Origin: CBDEGK01 sp965237855
GTDB taxonomy: Bacteria > Pseudomonadota > Gammaproteobacteria > Pseudomonadales > Halieaceae
Direction of reading: 5' to 3'
DNA: 64,000 bases
Assembly (NCBI GenBank): GCA_965237855.1
Contig: CBDEGK010000004.1
Span: forward strand, 806,001-870,000
In this document: piece after piece, positions 9,769-19,092 of the stretch
Position numbering within the stretch: the stretch's first letter is position 1
Layout of the letters: every line of letters starts with the position of its first letter
Translations under genes and position numbers: made by a program
Notes under the pieces: model-generated
The model's database searches: none
The model's input: the letters and a program-made list of their open reading frames with translations, nothing else
Told to the model about the DNA's origin: nothing

Positions 9769-11152
9769 ATGGCTAGTACTTTATTCGACAAATTATGGGA
9801 GCAGCACACGGTTGAGGAGCTGGATGACGGCCTTAGCCTGATTTATATCGACCGTATCTTCCTGCACGAACGCACCGGTTCTATCGCCCTGCAAAGTCTG
9901 CATGAGGAAGGGCGCACGGTGCGCAAACCCTGACCGAGCCTTCTGCACCATGGACCATATTGTCGATACCACAGTGGGCCGCAATGACAATACCCTGATG
10001 CCTTCCGGCCGGGAGTTTATCGAAGCCACCCGCAAGGAAACCCGTGCCAGTGGTATCCGCTTGTTCGACATGGACGACCCCCTGCAGGGCATCGTCCACA
10101 TGATATCGCCGGAACAGGGCATCGTCTTGCCAGGACTCAGCCTGGTCTGCCCCGACAGTCACACCTGTACCCAGGGCGCACTTGGCGCACTAGCCTGGGG
10201 TGTGGGTTCTTCCGAGGTTGAACACGCCCTGGTGACACAAACCCTGCGCGTCAATCGACCCCGCACGATGCTGGTTCGATTCGAGGGAGAATTACAGCTG
10301 GGTGTGACTGCCTAGGATATGATCCTGCACCTGATTCGCACGCACGGTGCCAATGGCGGTGCCGGTTACGCGGTAGTATTTGGCGGCTCAACGGTGCGTG
10401 ATCTTGAGATAGAAGCGCGCATGACCCTGTGCAATATGGCGGTGGAGTTCTCTGCTTTCACCGGGCTGATCGCGCCGGATGCAAAAACCATCGAGTACCT
10501 GCAAGGCAGGGCCCAGGCGCCAGCGGGTGATGACTGGGAAGCTGCCGTCGCGCAGTGGACAGATTTGTACAGCGACGAGGAAGCTGAATTCGAAGGGGAG
10601 ATTGTTATCGACGCCGATGAAATCGAGCCCATTGTTACGTGGGGCACCAGTCCACAACACGCTATTGGTATTTCGGAAGCCATACCCTCCCCAAAAACTG
10701 ATCACGAAATCAGTGCGCTTGATTACCAGGCACTGGCAGCGGGCCAAAGCACGGATTCCATTGAGATCGACGCTGCGTTTATCGGCTCCTGCACGAACAG
10801 CCGTCTCAGCGACTTACGTGCAGCAGCGCAATTGTTATGCGGGCATAAGGTTGCCAAGGGTGTCGCAGCCATTATTGTCCTCGGCTCCAGCCAGGTTAAA
10901 GCCGAAGCGGAAAAAGAGGGTTTGGACAAAATCTTTACTGAGGCGGGATTCGAATGGCGTGAGTCCGGCTGTTCCATGTGCTTCTACGCCGGTGGCGAAA
11001 CCTTTGGCGAGAAGAAGCGAGTCATCTCCAGCACCAATCGCAATTTTGAAGGTCGGCAGGGGCCGGGCACCCGCACCCACCTGGCCAGCCCCATCACTGT
11101 TGCAGCCTCTGCTATTCGGGGTCGGATTACCGATCCAAGAGAACTACTCTGA
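9769..11152 (+). pseudogene. leuC: 3-isopropylmalate dehydratase large subunit, disrupted
   Basis: The sequence covers a full LeuC (1384 bases, i.e. 461 codons plus one extra base) but has two lesions. After VRKP an extra T at about 9931 creates TGA. Removing one base restores PDRAFCTMDHIVDT. Then TAG at 10313-10315 replaces the lysine codon expected in GVTAKDMILHL. The iron-sulfur ligands remain visible downstream (SCTNS, and C-x-x-C in SGCSMC). LeuC with LeuD isomerises isopropylmalate in leucine synthesis. The matching leuD remnant is 4.2 kb away. A paralogous aconitase-like substrate is possible. Sequencing error could explain one lesion but hardly both. Confidence 0.88.
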
Positions 11153-11220
11153 GAGTCTTCAATGGCCCCAAAATCAAGTTAGTTTCTGTGATCTACTGCA
11201 TATTGTAAACTTTGGCGACA

Positions 11221-12573
11221 ATGAATTGCTTCCAAAAACCAATTTTCGTCCTCGGCCTACCCAGATCCGGTACCTCCATGATCGCTGCCTGCCTTGCGGC
11301 TAGCGGCGCGTGGATTGGTAATACCACACCTGGCAATGATTCCAATCCAAAGGGGTTCTACGAGCACGTCGCTCTGAGCGAACTTCTCATAAAACCCATG
11401 CTATCGTCGCTGGGCTGCGATCCTCTGGGTGTGGCGCAATTGCCGCCCCTGCTCACGCCCAAGTTGGAAGGACTGACGCAGAAAATACTGGGAATAATCG
11501 AGTCGGATGGTTATGCACAAAATCGTCGGTGGATGTTCAAAGACGCTAAACTCACCTTACTATGGCCAACCTTCTACCAAGCTTTCCCACAAGCGGATTT
11601 CATCATCGTGCGGCGCAATGCCAACTCGATTATCAACTCCTGCTTAGATACAGATTTTATGCGTCAACACTCCAGCCAAGAATCGTTCTGGGAACAATTT
11701 GTCGCAAACTACATGCGGCGTATGGACTATCTGAAGTACAGCACAGCAAACTGGCATGAGATCTGGGTCGACGATGCGCTCGATGGCGACCTGTCTGCGC
11801 TCCGTGCACTAGCAACAGCACTAGGTCTCGACTACGTCGAATCTGCGGTATCCAGCATAATCGACCCCACGCTGGCTACTCATAGACGACACAACAGTCC
11901 AGAGACAGTCCGGCAACCCGCTGACTACCAGGCCGTAAAGCACATCAGGCATTACCGGCATGCCACGGCTCTTCGCTTACCCCACTCCGTTGCCATTGTG
12001 GGGAACAGCAACATCTTGGCCGAAAATCCAAAAGGCGAGCAGATTGACGCGCATGACTGGGTATTCCGTTTCAACCGGGCCCCAGTGACAGAGCAGACTA
12101 TTGCCTTCACCGGCGGTAAAACAAGTTGCGTGGTACTCGGCCCCAATGTGAGCACGCGTCAGCATCAAGACAATCTCGAGGGGCGCCAGAAGCTGCAGCA
12201 ACTCTGTCAAGCTGAATCAGTTATTTGTTATCCAGGCCACTTCATCAATCTCCTCCCCTACAACCGCAACACCTACCAGCTTGAATTAGATATACGCTCG
12301 ATTAACCGGGTGTTCAGTGATCGACTGGGCTACCAATGGAGCGGTTTCAATGGCAGCCTTCACCCACGCTCTGGCATTATATTGTTGGCGTCTCTGCTTG
12401 AATGTGGACTGCATCCTCACCTGTATGGCTTCGATTTTGAGGAGGGCACGGGTGGCGGCCAATATTTTGAGGAAACACAGCGCACAGCGGGGGAAACGCA
12501 AGGCCACGACCCAGTTTTGGAGCGAGTGCTAGTAAGCGAACTTGCCGCGCGAAACCACGTTTCTATTCACTAG
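11221..12573 (+). CDS. Sulfotransferase fused to a GT29 sialyltransferase-like domain
   Basis: The 450-residue protein has two domains. Residues ~7-235 form a sulfotransferase: the P-loop GLPRSGTS (12-19) binds PAPS phosphate, and VRRNANSIINS (~130-140) is the 3'-phosphate loop. Residues ~255-450 resemble family GT29: a sialylmotif-L-like stretch (IVGNSN, then IDAHDWVFRFNRAP), a motif-S-like stretch (HPRSGIILLASLLECG, then YGFDF) and a VS-like H-x4-E (H429, E434). The ATG at 11221 is preferred over an in-frame TTG at 11212. There is no signal peptide, so the protein is probably cytoplasmic. It may sulfate and glycosylate the same glycan or lipid; donor and acceptor are unknown. Confidence 0.75.
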   Translation: MNCFQKPIFVLGLPRSGTSMIAACLAASGAWIGNTTPGNDSNPKGFYEHVALSELLIKPMLSSLGCDPLGVAQLPPLLTPKLEGLTQKILGIIESDGYAQNRRWMFKDAKLTLLWPTFYQAFPQADFIIVRRNANSIINSCLDTDFMRQHSSQESFWEQFVANYMRRMDYLKYSTANWHEIWVDDALDGDLSALRALATALGLDYVESAVSSIIDPTLATHRRHNSPETVRQPADYQAVKHIRHYRHATALRLPHSVAIVGNSNILAENPKGEQIDAHDWVFRFNRAPVTEQTIAFTGGKTSCVVLGPNVSTRQHQDNLEGRQKLQQLCQAESVICYPGHFINLLPYNRNTYQLELDIRSINRVFSDRLGYQWSGFNGSLHPRSGIILLASLLECGLHPHLYGFDFEEGTGGGQYFEETQRTAGETQGHDPVLERVLVSELAARNHVSIH

Positions 12574-12677
12574 CCGACTCATTGCCAGTGAAAAAAATCC
12601 TGTTTCTCCTGCAAATCGCGAATGAGGGTAATATTCTGTCACAAGCTCATAAGGCAGAGTCCAGGAGTTCCGGCGAT

Positions 12678-13406
12678 TCACGATGGGCGAACTAATTGCT
12701 CCGCCGGCCTCGCCTTCCGTTTGACCAATACCAAGTACAGCGCCGTCGAAAGCCCGGCCGAGGCAAATATCATGCACATCACCAGGATCTGGTAACGGGC
12801 CGCGATAAAGGGCGACACCCCCGCCAGTATCTGGCCTGTCATCATGCCCGGCAGCGACACCAACCCCACTGCCAGCAGTGCGTTGATAACGGGAATCATA
12901 CCGGTTTGGTAAGCAGCATTGCGCGCCTCAATAAAGCTGCGTCCATTGTCCAGTTCCGACTGCAAACGCTCCGCAGCCAGGCTGAGACTGGTCATGGCAT
13001 TGGAAAAAGTCATACCCGCCAGTGGTATCAGGAATCGAGGCTCGTACCAATTGTCAGACACCAGCACCAACTGGGTGATCAGCGCCAGGGTCAAACCACC
13101 ACCCACCAGTATCGAGATCAGTGCGGCAGGATAGTGCTCACGCCGGGTATCCACCACCGTGTTGAGTGCAATCCAGGCCGAGACCACAACCATGATCAAG
13201 ATAACCCCCAGCACAATGCCACCCGAATCGGCCTCGAAGATGTAGACCAGCACATAACCGATAAGCAGCAGCTGCACCAACATCCTGGCAATGGCGATGA
13301 GCGCCTTGCGGGCGTTCAGGCGCCAGACCCAGAGTATCGCGACCACCAGGAAAACCGGAACAAAGGCGATGAGCAAACGCCCCAATTCAATAGTTTCTAC
13401 GTTCAC
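12678..13406 (-). CDS. FetB/UPF0014-family ABC permease-like membrane protein
   Basis: The 242-residue protein has about seven membrane segments and the family signatures PLAGMTFSNAMTSLSLAAERL (residues ~125-145) and LPGMMTGQILAG. E. coli FetB of this family is the membrane part of an iron exporter that raises peroxide resistance. Its ATPase partner (FetA) is not adjacent here, so the substrate is uncertain. The start is GTG. Divergent from the threonine aldolase gene. Confidence 0.85.
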   Translation of the reverse strand: MNVETIELGRLLIAFVPVFLVVAILWVWRLNARKALIAIARMLVQLLLIGYVLVYIFEADSGGIVLGVILIMVVVSAWIALNTVVDTRREHYPAALISILVGGGLTLALITQLVLVSDNWYEPRFLIPLAGMTFSNAMTSLSLAAERLQSELDNGRSFIEARNAAYQTGMIPVINALLAVGLVSLPGMMTGQILAGVSPFIAARYQILVMCMIFASAGLSTALYLVLVKRKARPAEQLVRPS

Positions 13407-13504
13407 GATTACGCCGCTATCGCATTCAATACAAAAGGCATGATGCCCGCAGGCAAGTTACGTATCATGATGACCCCACTTGTTTACGAACCGGATAAGC
13501 ATAG

Positions 13505-14491
13505 GTGATCGATCTCAGAAGTGACACCCTGACCAAGCCCTCTACCGACATGCTGGCGGCGATGACCAGCGCTGAACTCGGCGATGATGTCTATGGCGAA
13601 GACCCCACGGTCAACGCCCTGGAGGACTATGCAGCCGAGTTAACCGGCATGGCAGCCGCCGTGTTTGCCGTCAGCGGCACCCAGAGTAATCTGCTCGGCC
13701 TGCTGAGCCACTGCCAACGGGGACACGAGTATATAGTGGGCAGCACCGCACACACCTACATGTTTGAAGGCGGCGGCGCTGCGGTACTGGGAGGTATTCA
13801 GCCCTGCACTATCCCTTTTAATGAGCGCGGTGAAATTCCATTGCACGAAATCGAGGCAGCGATAAAGCCCGACGATTCTCACTATGCAATCAGCCGCCTG
13901 TTGTGCCTGGAAAATACCCAGGCGGGAAAAGTATTGAGCCTGGATTACCTGCGCGAGTGGAGTGAGCTCGCGCTAAAGCACGGCTTGCGCCGCCACCTTG
14001 ACGGCGCCCGGGTCTTTAACGCCGCCGTAAAGCTGGAGGTACCCGTGCGAGAGATCTGCCAGTACTTCGACAGCGTTTCAATTTGCCTGTCAAAGGGCCT
14101 CGGCTGCCCACTGGGCTCACTGCTGGTCGGGGATGAGGACACCATACGCCAGGCCCGCCGCTGGCGAAAAATGATTGGCGGCGGCATGCGACAGGCGGGC
14201 GTGGTGGCGGCAGCAGGTCAGTATGCCCTGGAACATCATGTCAGCCGGCTAGCTGAGGACCATGAGCACACAGCAAAAGTGGCCGATGTAATAAAGCAAT
14301 TGCCACGCTTTGCCCTGGCGGAAGATCCGCAAACCAATATGTTGATACTCAACGTCAACATGGACTTACCGGCACTCATCGCGCACCTGCAACAACATGA
14401 CATTCGCATTAATGACCAGCGCTGGGTCTTTCATCGCGATGTCTCCAGTACCGATTGCGATCGGCTGATTGAAGCCTGCCGCCAGTACTAG
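13505..14491 (+). CDS. ltaE: Low-specificity L-threonine aldolase
   Basis: The 328-residue PLP enzyme cleaves L-threonine and L-allo-threonine to glycine and acetaldehyde. MIDLRSDTLTKPS at the start and SGTQSN are typical. The PLP lysine is K197 in CLSKGLGCPLGS, and HLDGAR (residues ~164-169) contacts the cofactor. The start is GTG. Length is close to the usual 333. It stands alone, convergent with the Spy-like gene 8 bases away. Confidence 0.93.
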   Translation: MIDLRSDTLTKPSTDMLAAMTSAELGDDVYGEDPTVNALEDYAAELTGMAAAVFAVSGTQSNLLGLLSHCQRGHEYIVGSTAHTYMFEGGGAAVLGGIQPCTIPFNERGEIPLHEIEAAIKPDDSHYAISRLLCLENTQAGKVLSLDYLREWSELALKHGLRRHLDGARVFNAAVKLEVPVREICQYFDSVSICLSKGLGCPLGSLLVGDEDTIRQARRWRKMIGGGMRQAGVVAAAGQYALEHHVSRLAEDHEHTAKVADVIKQLPRFALAEDPQTNMLILNVNMDLPALIAHLQQHDIRINDQRWVFHRDVSSTDCDRLIEACRQY

Positions 14492-14498
14492 AGCAGCA

Positions 14499-14795
14499 CT
14501 ATTGCTCTGCTGCAGACTCGCGTTCAGCGCGACGTGCTGCCTTCTTGGCGCGGTGCTCTTCCAGCTGGCTGCGCTGATCATCGCTCAATACCGCGTGCAC
14601 CTCTTCCCTGCTGCCGCCGTTCTGACGAATTTCACGCATCTGCGTAACCTGGTCGTCAGATAGACCCAGGTGCTGCTGCATGCGCGCCATTCTTTCCGGG
14701 CCACCGTGGTGTCCGCCCTTGCCACCATGATCCTCGGCAAAGGCGGCCCCCGTGCTCAACATGGCCACCAGGGCCGTCCACAATAAGCTTTTCAT
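14499..14795 (-). CDS. Small periplasmic Spy/CpxP-like protein
   Basis: The 98-residue protein has a signal peptide (residues 1-20, ending AAFA), a His/Gly-rich linker and two LTxxQ-type elements (LSDDQVTQM and LSDDQRSQL). It then ends in a charged Arg/Glu helix. Spy and CpxP proteins are periplasmic chaperones or stress sensors. This one is shorter than E. coli Spy (about 160) and may hold only one folding unit. AGGAGAAAAG precedes the ATG. No regulator lies next to it. Confidence 0.7.
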   Translation of the reverse strand: MKSLLWTALVAMLSTGAAFAEDHGGKGGHHGGPERMARMQQHLGLSDDQVTQMREIRQNGGSREEVHAVLSDDQRSQLEEHRAKKAARRAERESAAEQ

Positions 14796-14856
14796 AGTCT
14801 TTTCTCCTCACCACACCCCTGCCGATTAGCAGGGACGTCTTCCAACTATAAAACCA

Positions 14857-14876
14857 GAAAACCCCGTAAGGGTTTA
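14857..14876 (-). terminator. Possible Rho-independent terminator
   Basis: On the minus strand AAACCC and GGGGTTTT can form a short stem around TTAC, followed by T-rich sequence. It lies just past the broken membrane-protein gene and upstream of the Spy-like gene, which fits a terminator for the former. Confidence 0.4.
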
Positions 14877-14914
14877 GTCCGGCAGGGCAAAGATTTGTAA
14901 AGCTGTCGACAGCC

Positions 14915-15310
14915 CTACAGCAGATGCACGCCGAGGGTGTCATTGAGATGGTCGCTGGGCCCCTCTGAAACCAGCTTCACAAAAGCCGGCACGAAGGGCT
15001 TGAGGTTGAGGCGGATCATCACTCCGCAGCTGACCCGGCCTGCAAACACCAGAATTTTCCAGGCCACCCAATCAGCGCCAATGCTCTCACCGCCAGCCAA
15101 TTCAGCGCCTGACCACAACCCAGTAACCGCAGACAATCCATACCAGTGGGCTCAGCCAGCCCGGCACAGCCATGTAGCCCATAGCCACAGCCATCTGATA
15201 GCCGAAGACAAAAATCGCCGGCATGGCCAGTTTCGGCCCCTGGTCACAGGCCAACATGATTTTCAGGGCAACCTGGCGCGACTCGGGGCTGTTGTCCCGG
15301 TTTACCACCT
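14915..15310 (-). pseudogene. Frameshifted, truncated integral-membrane protein
   Basis: Two overlapping minus-strand frames carry parts of one membrane protein. 15308-15102 encodes ACDQGPKLAMPAIFVFGYQ and a second membrane helix (GWLSPLVWIVCGYW). 15136-14915 continues in another frame with DWVAWKILVFAG and MIRLNLKPFVPAF. The shift lies between 15102 and 15136. The likely first helices are missing where the sequence meets the leuD remnant at about 15311. The family resembles small uncharacterised proteobacterial membrane proteins; I cannot name it. Confidence 0.6.
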
Positions 15311-15799
15311 GCTGGCTGGCGCTACCTGGCAGCAGAGTCGCGGACAGTGAATCCCGATTTCGTGCTCAACCAGGCGGGCTACGCCGATACCACCATTCTG
15401 GTGGCAGGGGATAATTTCGGCTGCGGCAGTTCCCGTGAGCGCGCGGTGTGGGCACTAAAAGAGTTCGGCATTCGCGCCATCATCGCAGCGGGTTTCGGCA
15501 ATATCTTTTTCAACAACTGCGTTCGCAATGGCATTGTGCCGGTTGTTCTCGACCAGGGGCAGGTGCAGCGCATAGCCAGCACCGTGGAATCAGACCCCGC
15601 TACCCTGCAGGTAACCATCGACCTTGAAACCAATAACGTACACTGTGCCAAGCGCGATTATGCCTTCGAGCTGGAGCCGAATCATCGGCAGATGCTGTTG
15701 CAGGGACTGGACCCGATCGGATTAACCTTGCAGCACGAGGACGCGATTAGCGCCTTTGAAAAAATTGATCAGCAGCGACGCCCCTGGGCCTACAACTAG
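15311..15799 (+). pseudogene. leuD: 3-isopropylmalate dehydratase small subunit remnant
   Basis: LeuD homology begins at GWRYL (15311) and runs to WAYN, including NPDFVLN and NFGCGSSRERAVWAL. About 40-45 N-terminal residues expected in LeuD (with the D-T-D-x-I-I-P motif) are absent. The frame is open upstream only to a TGA at 15257, without LeuD-like sequence. A GTG at 15347 could still start a 150-residue protein. The truncation meets a truncated membrane gene on the other strand. With the leuC lesions this indicates a dead LeuCD pair. Confidence 0.8.
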
Positions 15800-15815
15800 C
15801 AGCTTTGACTAGGAA

Positions 15816-16082
15816 TTAGGACTCTTTTAGTAGCGGGTGATCTGCCGGCAGCTGGCGCGAAATCCACAGGGCCAGCTTGTGCTTCATGTGGGGAACATCT
15901 TCCTGCCCTTTTGCCAGCGGTTGTATCAACTTGTCGTGTACCAACAGGCGATAGGTGAACTCCACTTTATTCTTGGCGGAATCGGTCGACTCAAACTTAC
16001 CTACCTTTCTCTTTTTGGCATAGATTTCGCCTATCCGAATGGCCTCGATAACCAGTTCTGCTTCGTGGGCGAGTTTTTTCAT
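15816..16082 (-). CDS. DUF5062 family small protein
   Basis: The 88-residue soluble protein has the conserved blocks YRLLVHDKLIQPLAKGQED and RQLPADHPLL near its end, matching the DUF5062 family of gammaproteobacteria. Function is unknown. It is charged, with no signal peptide. It is convergent with the leuD remnant and divergent from the GST-like gene. Confidence 0.75.
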   Translation of the reverse strand: MKKLAHEAELVIEAIRIGEIYAKKRKVGKFESTDSAKNKVEFTYRLLVHDKLIQPLAKGQEDVPHMKHKLALWISRQLPADHPLLKES

Positions 16083-16180
16083 ATGCTCATTCTCAGCTGC
16101 TTGAACTAATCATAATAGAACAACAAGGGTCTGCCATTCCCGCTATAGTTGTCACTACCAACTCATCTTTGGATGATAGC

Positions 16181-16891
16181 ATGCTAAAACTTTACACCTT
16201 GCCCCCCGCATTCGGATTGAGAAACCCCAGCCCTTTCTGTCTAAAGATAGAAATGGCGCTAACACGCCTAAAATTAGAATTTGAAATTGTTACCGAGGCC
16301 GACCCACGCAAGGCACCCAAGGGCAAAATGCCCTGGCTAACTGATGACGTCACGGTGCCTGATTCAGAACTGATTCTTGACTACCTGGACCAAAAAACCG
16401 GCGGTGGCCTGTTTGGAGAATTGACCGAACAGGAGAGAGCGGTTGGAACAGCCTTTACACGCCTGGCGGAAGATCACCTCTACTGGATGGTGGTGGCATC
16501 GCGCTGGCTGGACGACGATTGGTTCCAAGTAATTAAAAAGGACTTCTTTGGTTTTCTGCCCGGGCCCATCTGTTGGATAGCATCCTCCTCAGCTCGCCGC
16601 CAGGTTCGCCAGACCTATCACCTGCATGGATTAGGCCGACACAGCGCGGAGGAGCAAGCCTATCTTGCCCGCTGCGACCTGGAATCCATTGCCAACCAGG
16701 TCAGGAGCCAGGGATATATCGCAGGTGATCGCCTGACGGTCTACGATTTTGCTGTAGCCAGCCTATTGGCCGGCCTGATGGATAACAAACCTGCGACGTG
16801 GATTTCAGAAATAGCGAATACCATGCCGACCCTTCGCGATTACATCGAAAAGGTTCAACTGGATACCGGTATTTACGGCCGCGAGCTTTAA
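16181..16891 (+). CDS. Glutathione S-transferase-like protein (metaxin/FAXC-type)
   Basis: The 236-residue protein has an N-terminal thioredoxin-like GST domain (residues 1-75: LYTLPPAFGLRNPSPFCLKIE, GKMPWL, SELILDYL) and a helical C-terminal domain ending in YDFAVASLLAG. The pattern is closest to the metaxin/failed-axon-connections branch. Its substrate in bacteria is unknown. I prefer ATG 16181 to an in-frame TTG at 16169. It lies 11 bases before the aldo/keto reductase, so the two are probably cotranscribed. Confidence 0.8.
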   Translation: MLKLYTLPPAFGLRNPSPFCLKIEMALTRLKLEFEIVTEADPRKAPKGKMPWLTDDVTVPDSELILDYLDQKTGGGLFGELTEQERAVGTAFTRLAEDHLYWMVVASRWLDDDWFQVIKKDFFGFLPGPICWIASSSARRQVRQTYHLHGLGRHSAEEQAYLARCDLESIANQVRSQGYIAGDRLTVYDFAVASLLAGLMDNKPATWISEIANTMPTLRDYIEKVQLDTGIYGREL

Positions 16892-16902
16892 GGAGAAAAG
16901 AA

Positions 16903-17901
16903 ATGGAATACAAGCAGCTGGGAAAAACCGGGCCGAAAGTGTCCCAATTGTGCCTGGGGATGATGAGCTATGGCGATCCTAACTGGCGCGAGTGGATACT
17001 GCCGGAAGACCAGGCAGAGCCTTTTGTAAGAATGGCCCTCGACGCCGGCATCAATTTTTTTGATACCGCCGAGATGTATTCCAACGGCGCCAGCGAAGAA
17101 GTTACCGGCAAGCTGATCAAGAAACTGGTGCCGAATCGCCACGATGTGGTCATCGCTACCAAGGTACTGATGGGCACTGAAGGCATTGTAATGGGCCAGA
17201 ATTTGGACAAGGTGAATTCCTTCGGTCTGTCGCGCAAGCGCATCATCTATCAGTGCGAGCAATCGCTACGCCGGCTCGGTACCGACTTCATCGACCTCTA
17301 CCAAATCCACCGACTGGACACTACGGTGCCGATGGAGGAATTCCTCGAAGCTCTCAACGACCTGGTGCGGACCGGCAAGGTTCGCTACCTGGGTGCCTCC
17401 TCCATGGCCGCCTGGCAAATGATGAAGTGCCTGTCGATTTCCGAACAACGGGGCTGGTCAAAGTTTGTCTGCATGCAGCCCCAATACAACCTGATGTACC
17501 GCGAGGAAGAACGGGAAATGCTGCCTCTGTGCGACAGCGAGGGTATTGGCGTGATCCCCTGGAGCCCCCTGGCCCGCGGCCATCTGTGTCGGGAATCTTT
17601 TTCTGCCAGTGATACCACCCGCAGCCATTCCGACGAGTTGTCGCAATGGATGTACAGCGAAGAAGCCGACAATAACGTGGTCATGCGCAACGCCGAGATC
17701 GCGAAGAAGCTGGGGGTTAAACCTGCCCAAACGGCACTGGCCTGGGTGTTGGCAAATCCAACCGTGACGGCGCCCATTATCGGGGTCACAAAAATAGAAC
17801 AATTGCAGGACGCCATTGGCGCACTCGACATCCAGTTGTCTCAGGACGAACTGTTTGCCCTGCAGGAACCCTACCGCCCCCATGTGGTAGCGGGGGTCTA
17901 G
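16903..17901 (+). CDS. Aldo/keto reductase
   Basis: The 332-residue NADPH-dependent oxidoreductase has a TIM-barrel fold. The N-terminus MEYKQLGKTGPKVSQLCLG is typical. Catalytic Asp and Tyr are in FFDTAEMYSNG, and the His is in YQIHRLD. The cofactor-binding C-terminal region includes PIIGVTK. The start has AAGGAGAAAAGAA immediately upstream. Length is normal. The genes before (GST-like) and after (NAD-binding) suggest a small redox or detoxification operon. Confidence 0.93.
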   Translation: MEYKQLGKTGPKVSQLCLGMMSYGDPNWREWILPEDQAEPFVRMALDAGINFFDTAEMYSNGASEEVTGKLIKKLVPNRHDVVIATKVLMGTEGIVMGQNLDKVNSFGLSRKRIIYQCEQSLRRLGTDFIDLYQIHRLDTTVPMEEFLEALNDLVRTGKVRYLGASSMAAWQMMKCLSISEQRGWSKFVCMQPQYNLMYREEEREMLPLCDSEGIGVIPWSPLARGHLCRESFSASDTTRSHSDELSQWMYSEEADNNVVMRNAEIAKKLGVKPAQTALAWVLANPTVTAPIIGVTKIEQLQDAIGALDIQLSQDELFALQEPYRPHVVAGV

Positions 17902-17910
17902 GAGGTCAGG

Positions 17911-18561
17911 ATGAATATCACCCTGTTTGGCGCCACCGGCGCCCTCGGTGGAGAGTGTCTGAAACAGGCCCTCCTGGCTGGCCACACGATTACGGTGTTG
18001 GTACGTAGCGCAGAAAAACTGGCGCCTGAACTGACACATGGGCTGCGCGATCAAATCACCGTTGTAGAAGGCAATGGCCTGAATGCAGGCGATGTGGCCA
18101 GCGTTGTTACCGGCACCACCGAAGCCGTGTTGTTTGCGATTGGCGTCGACAAACACTCACCGGAAAACCTGTGCACGGATATAAACCGCCACATTTTTTC
18201 GGCCATGTCAGAGGTGCCCTGCAACCGCTTTATCTGGTGCGGCGGCGGCTCCAATTTTGTCGCCGCGGACCAGATCACCCTTGGCGCCCGCTTCGTGAAA
18301 TTCTTCGCCTCAACCTTCATGGGACTGCGGCATCGGGATAAGGAAGAACAGTTTAAATTGCTCGCGCAGCATCCGCAGATTGACTGGTTTGGCCTGCGCC
18401 CATTGCAAATGAACGAGGGCCCACGCCGTGAGATTTACCGGCTTGGCTTCGATACTTTCAGCGGCCTGTCGCAGATCACCTTCGCCGATTGTGCCCACGC
18501 CATGCTGAATATGTTGGAACAAGATACCTGGCTGCGCCAGGCGCCGATCATTCAATACTGA
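17911..18561 (+). CDS. NAD(P)-binding atypical SDR (NmrA-like)
   Basis: The 216-residue protein begins with a Rossmann motif TLFGATGALGGECLKQAL (residues ~4-21) and has the general form of NAD(P)H-binding atypical short-chain reductases. The usual catalytic Y-x-x-x-K is not obvious, so it may be a sensor or a reductase of unknown substrate. GGAGGTCAGG precedes the ATG. It starts 9 bases after the aldo/keto reductase stop. Confidence 0.8.
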   Translation: MNITLFGATGALGGECLKQALLAGHTITVLVRSAEKLAPELTHGLRDQITVVEGNGLNAGDVASVVTGTTEAVLFAIGVDKHSPENLCTDINRHIFSAMSEVPCNRFIWCGGGSNFVAADQITLGARFVKFFASTFMGLRHRDKEEQFKLLAQHPQIDWFGLRPLQMNEGPRREIYRLGFDTFSGLSQITFADCAHAMLNMLEQDTWLRQAPIIQY

Positions 18562-18595
18562 GCCCATACCGAGCCAAGAGCCGAGAGAGTCCCCC

Positions 18596-19069
18596 TTGGA
18601 AAAAATCACCATATTTGTCGACGTACAGAATATCTACTACACCTGTCGTCACACCTACCAACGCAACTTCGACTACAACAAATTCTGGGCCCAGGTAACC
18701 GAGGGACGCGAACTGGTTGGGGCCTATGCCTACGCCACCGACCGCGGCGATGCCAAGCAGATGCAGTTCCAGGCCATCCTGCACGCCATTGGCTTTACCG
18801 TGAAACTCAAACCCGTACTAAGGCGGCGCGATGGCAGCACCAAGGCCGACTGGGACATTGGTATTGCCCTGGATGCCTACGAGGCAGCGGCGGACTGCGA
18901 CACGGTGGTGCTGCTATCGGGCGATGGCGATTTTGGCTTGTTGTTGCAGCGCATCAAACGCCGCTTTGATACCGACGGCGAAGTCTACGGCGTGCCGGCA
19001 CTGACCTCAGACATACTGTTCAACGAAGCCAGTAAATTTGTCCCCATCGACGAATCACTGCTGCTGTAG
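18596..19069 (+). CDS. NYN-domain protein (LabA/DUF88 family)
   Basis: The 157-residue protein is a PIN-like NYN fold. Metal-binding acidic residues are visible in IFVDVQNIYYT (Asp at residue ~9), KADWDIGIALDAYE and LLSGDGDFGLLLQRI. The family includes RNA nucleases, but activity is unproved for this branch. The start is TTG after GAGAGAG. It follows the SDR-like gene by 34 bases. Confidence 0.88.
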   Translation: MEKITIFVDVQNIYYTCRHTYQRNFDYNKFWAQVTEGRELVGAYAYATDRGDAKQMQFQAILHAIGFTVKLKPVLRRRDGSTKADWDIGIALDAYEAAADCDTVVLLSGDGDFGLLLQRIKRRFDTDGEVYGVPALTSDILFNEASKFVPIDESLLL

Positions 19070-19092
19070 TTGTCGATCTGGCTGGAGCAGTG

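Noticed and set aside
9931..9933. TGA in leuC as another selenocysteine codon
   Set aside because: The downstream LeuC sequence continues in a different frame, so this is a frameshift. LeuC has no redox Cys there.
10313..10315. TAG in leuC as pyrrolysine
   Set aside because: The gene is already frameshifted upstream, no pyl genes are seen, and the codon replaces a plain conserved lysine.
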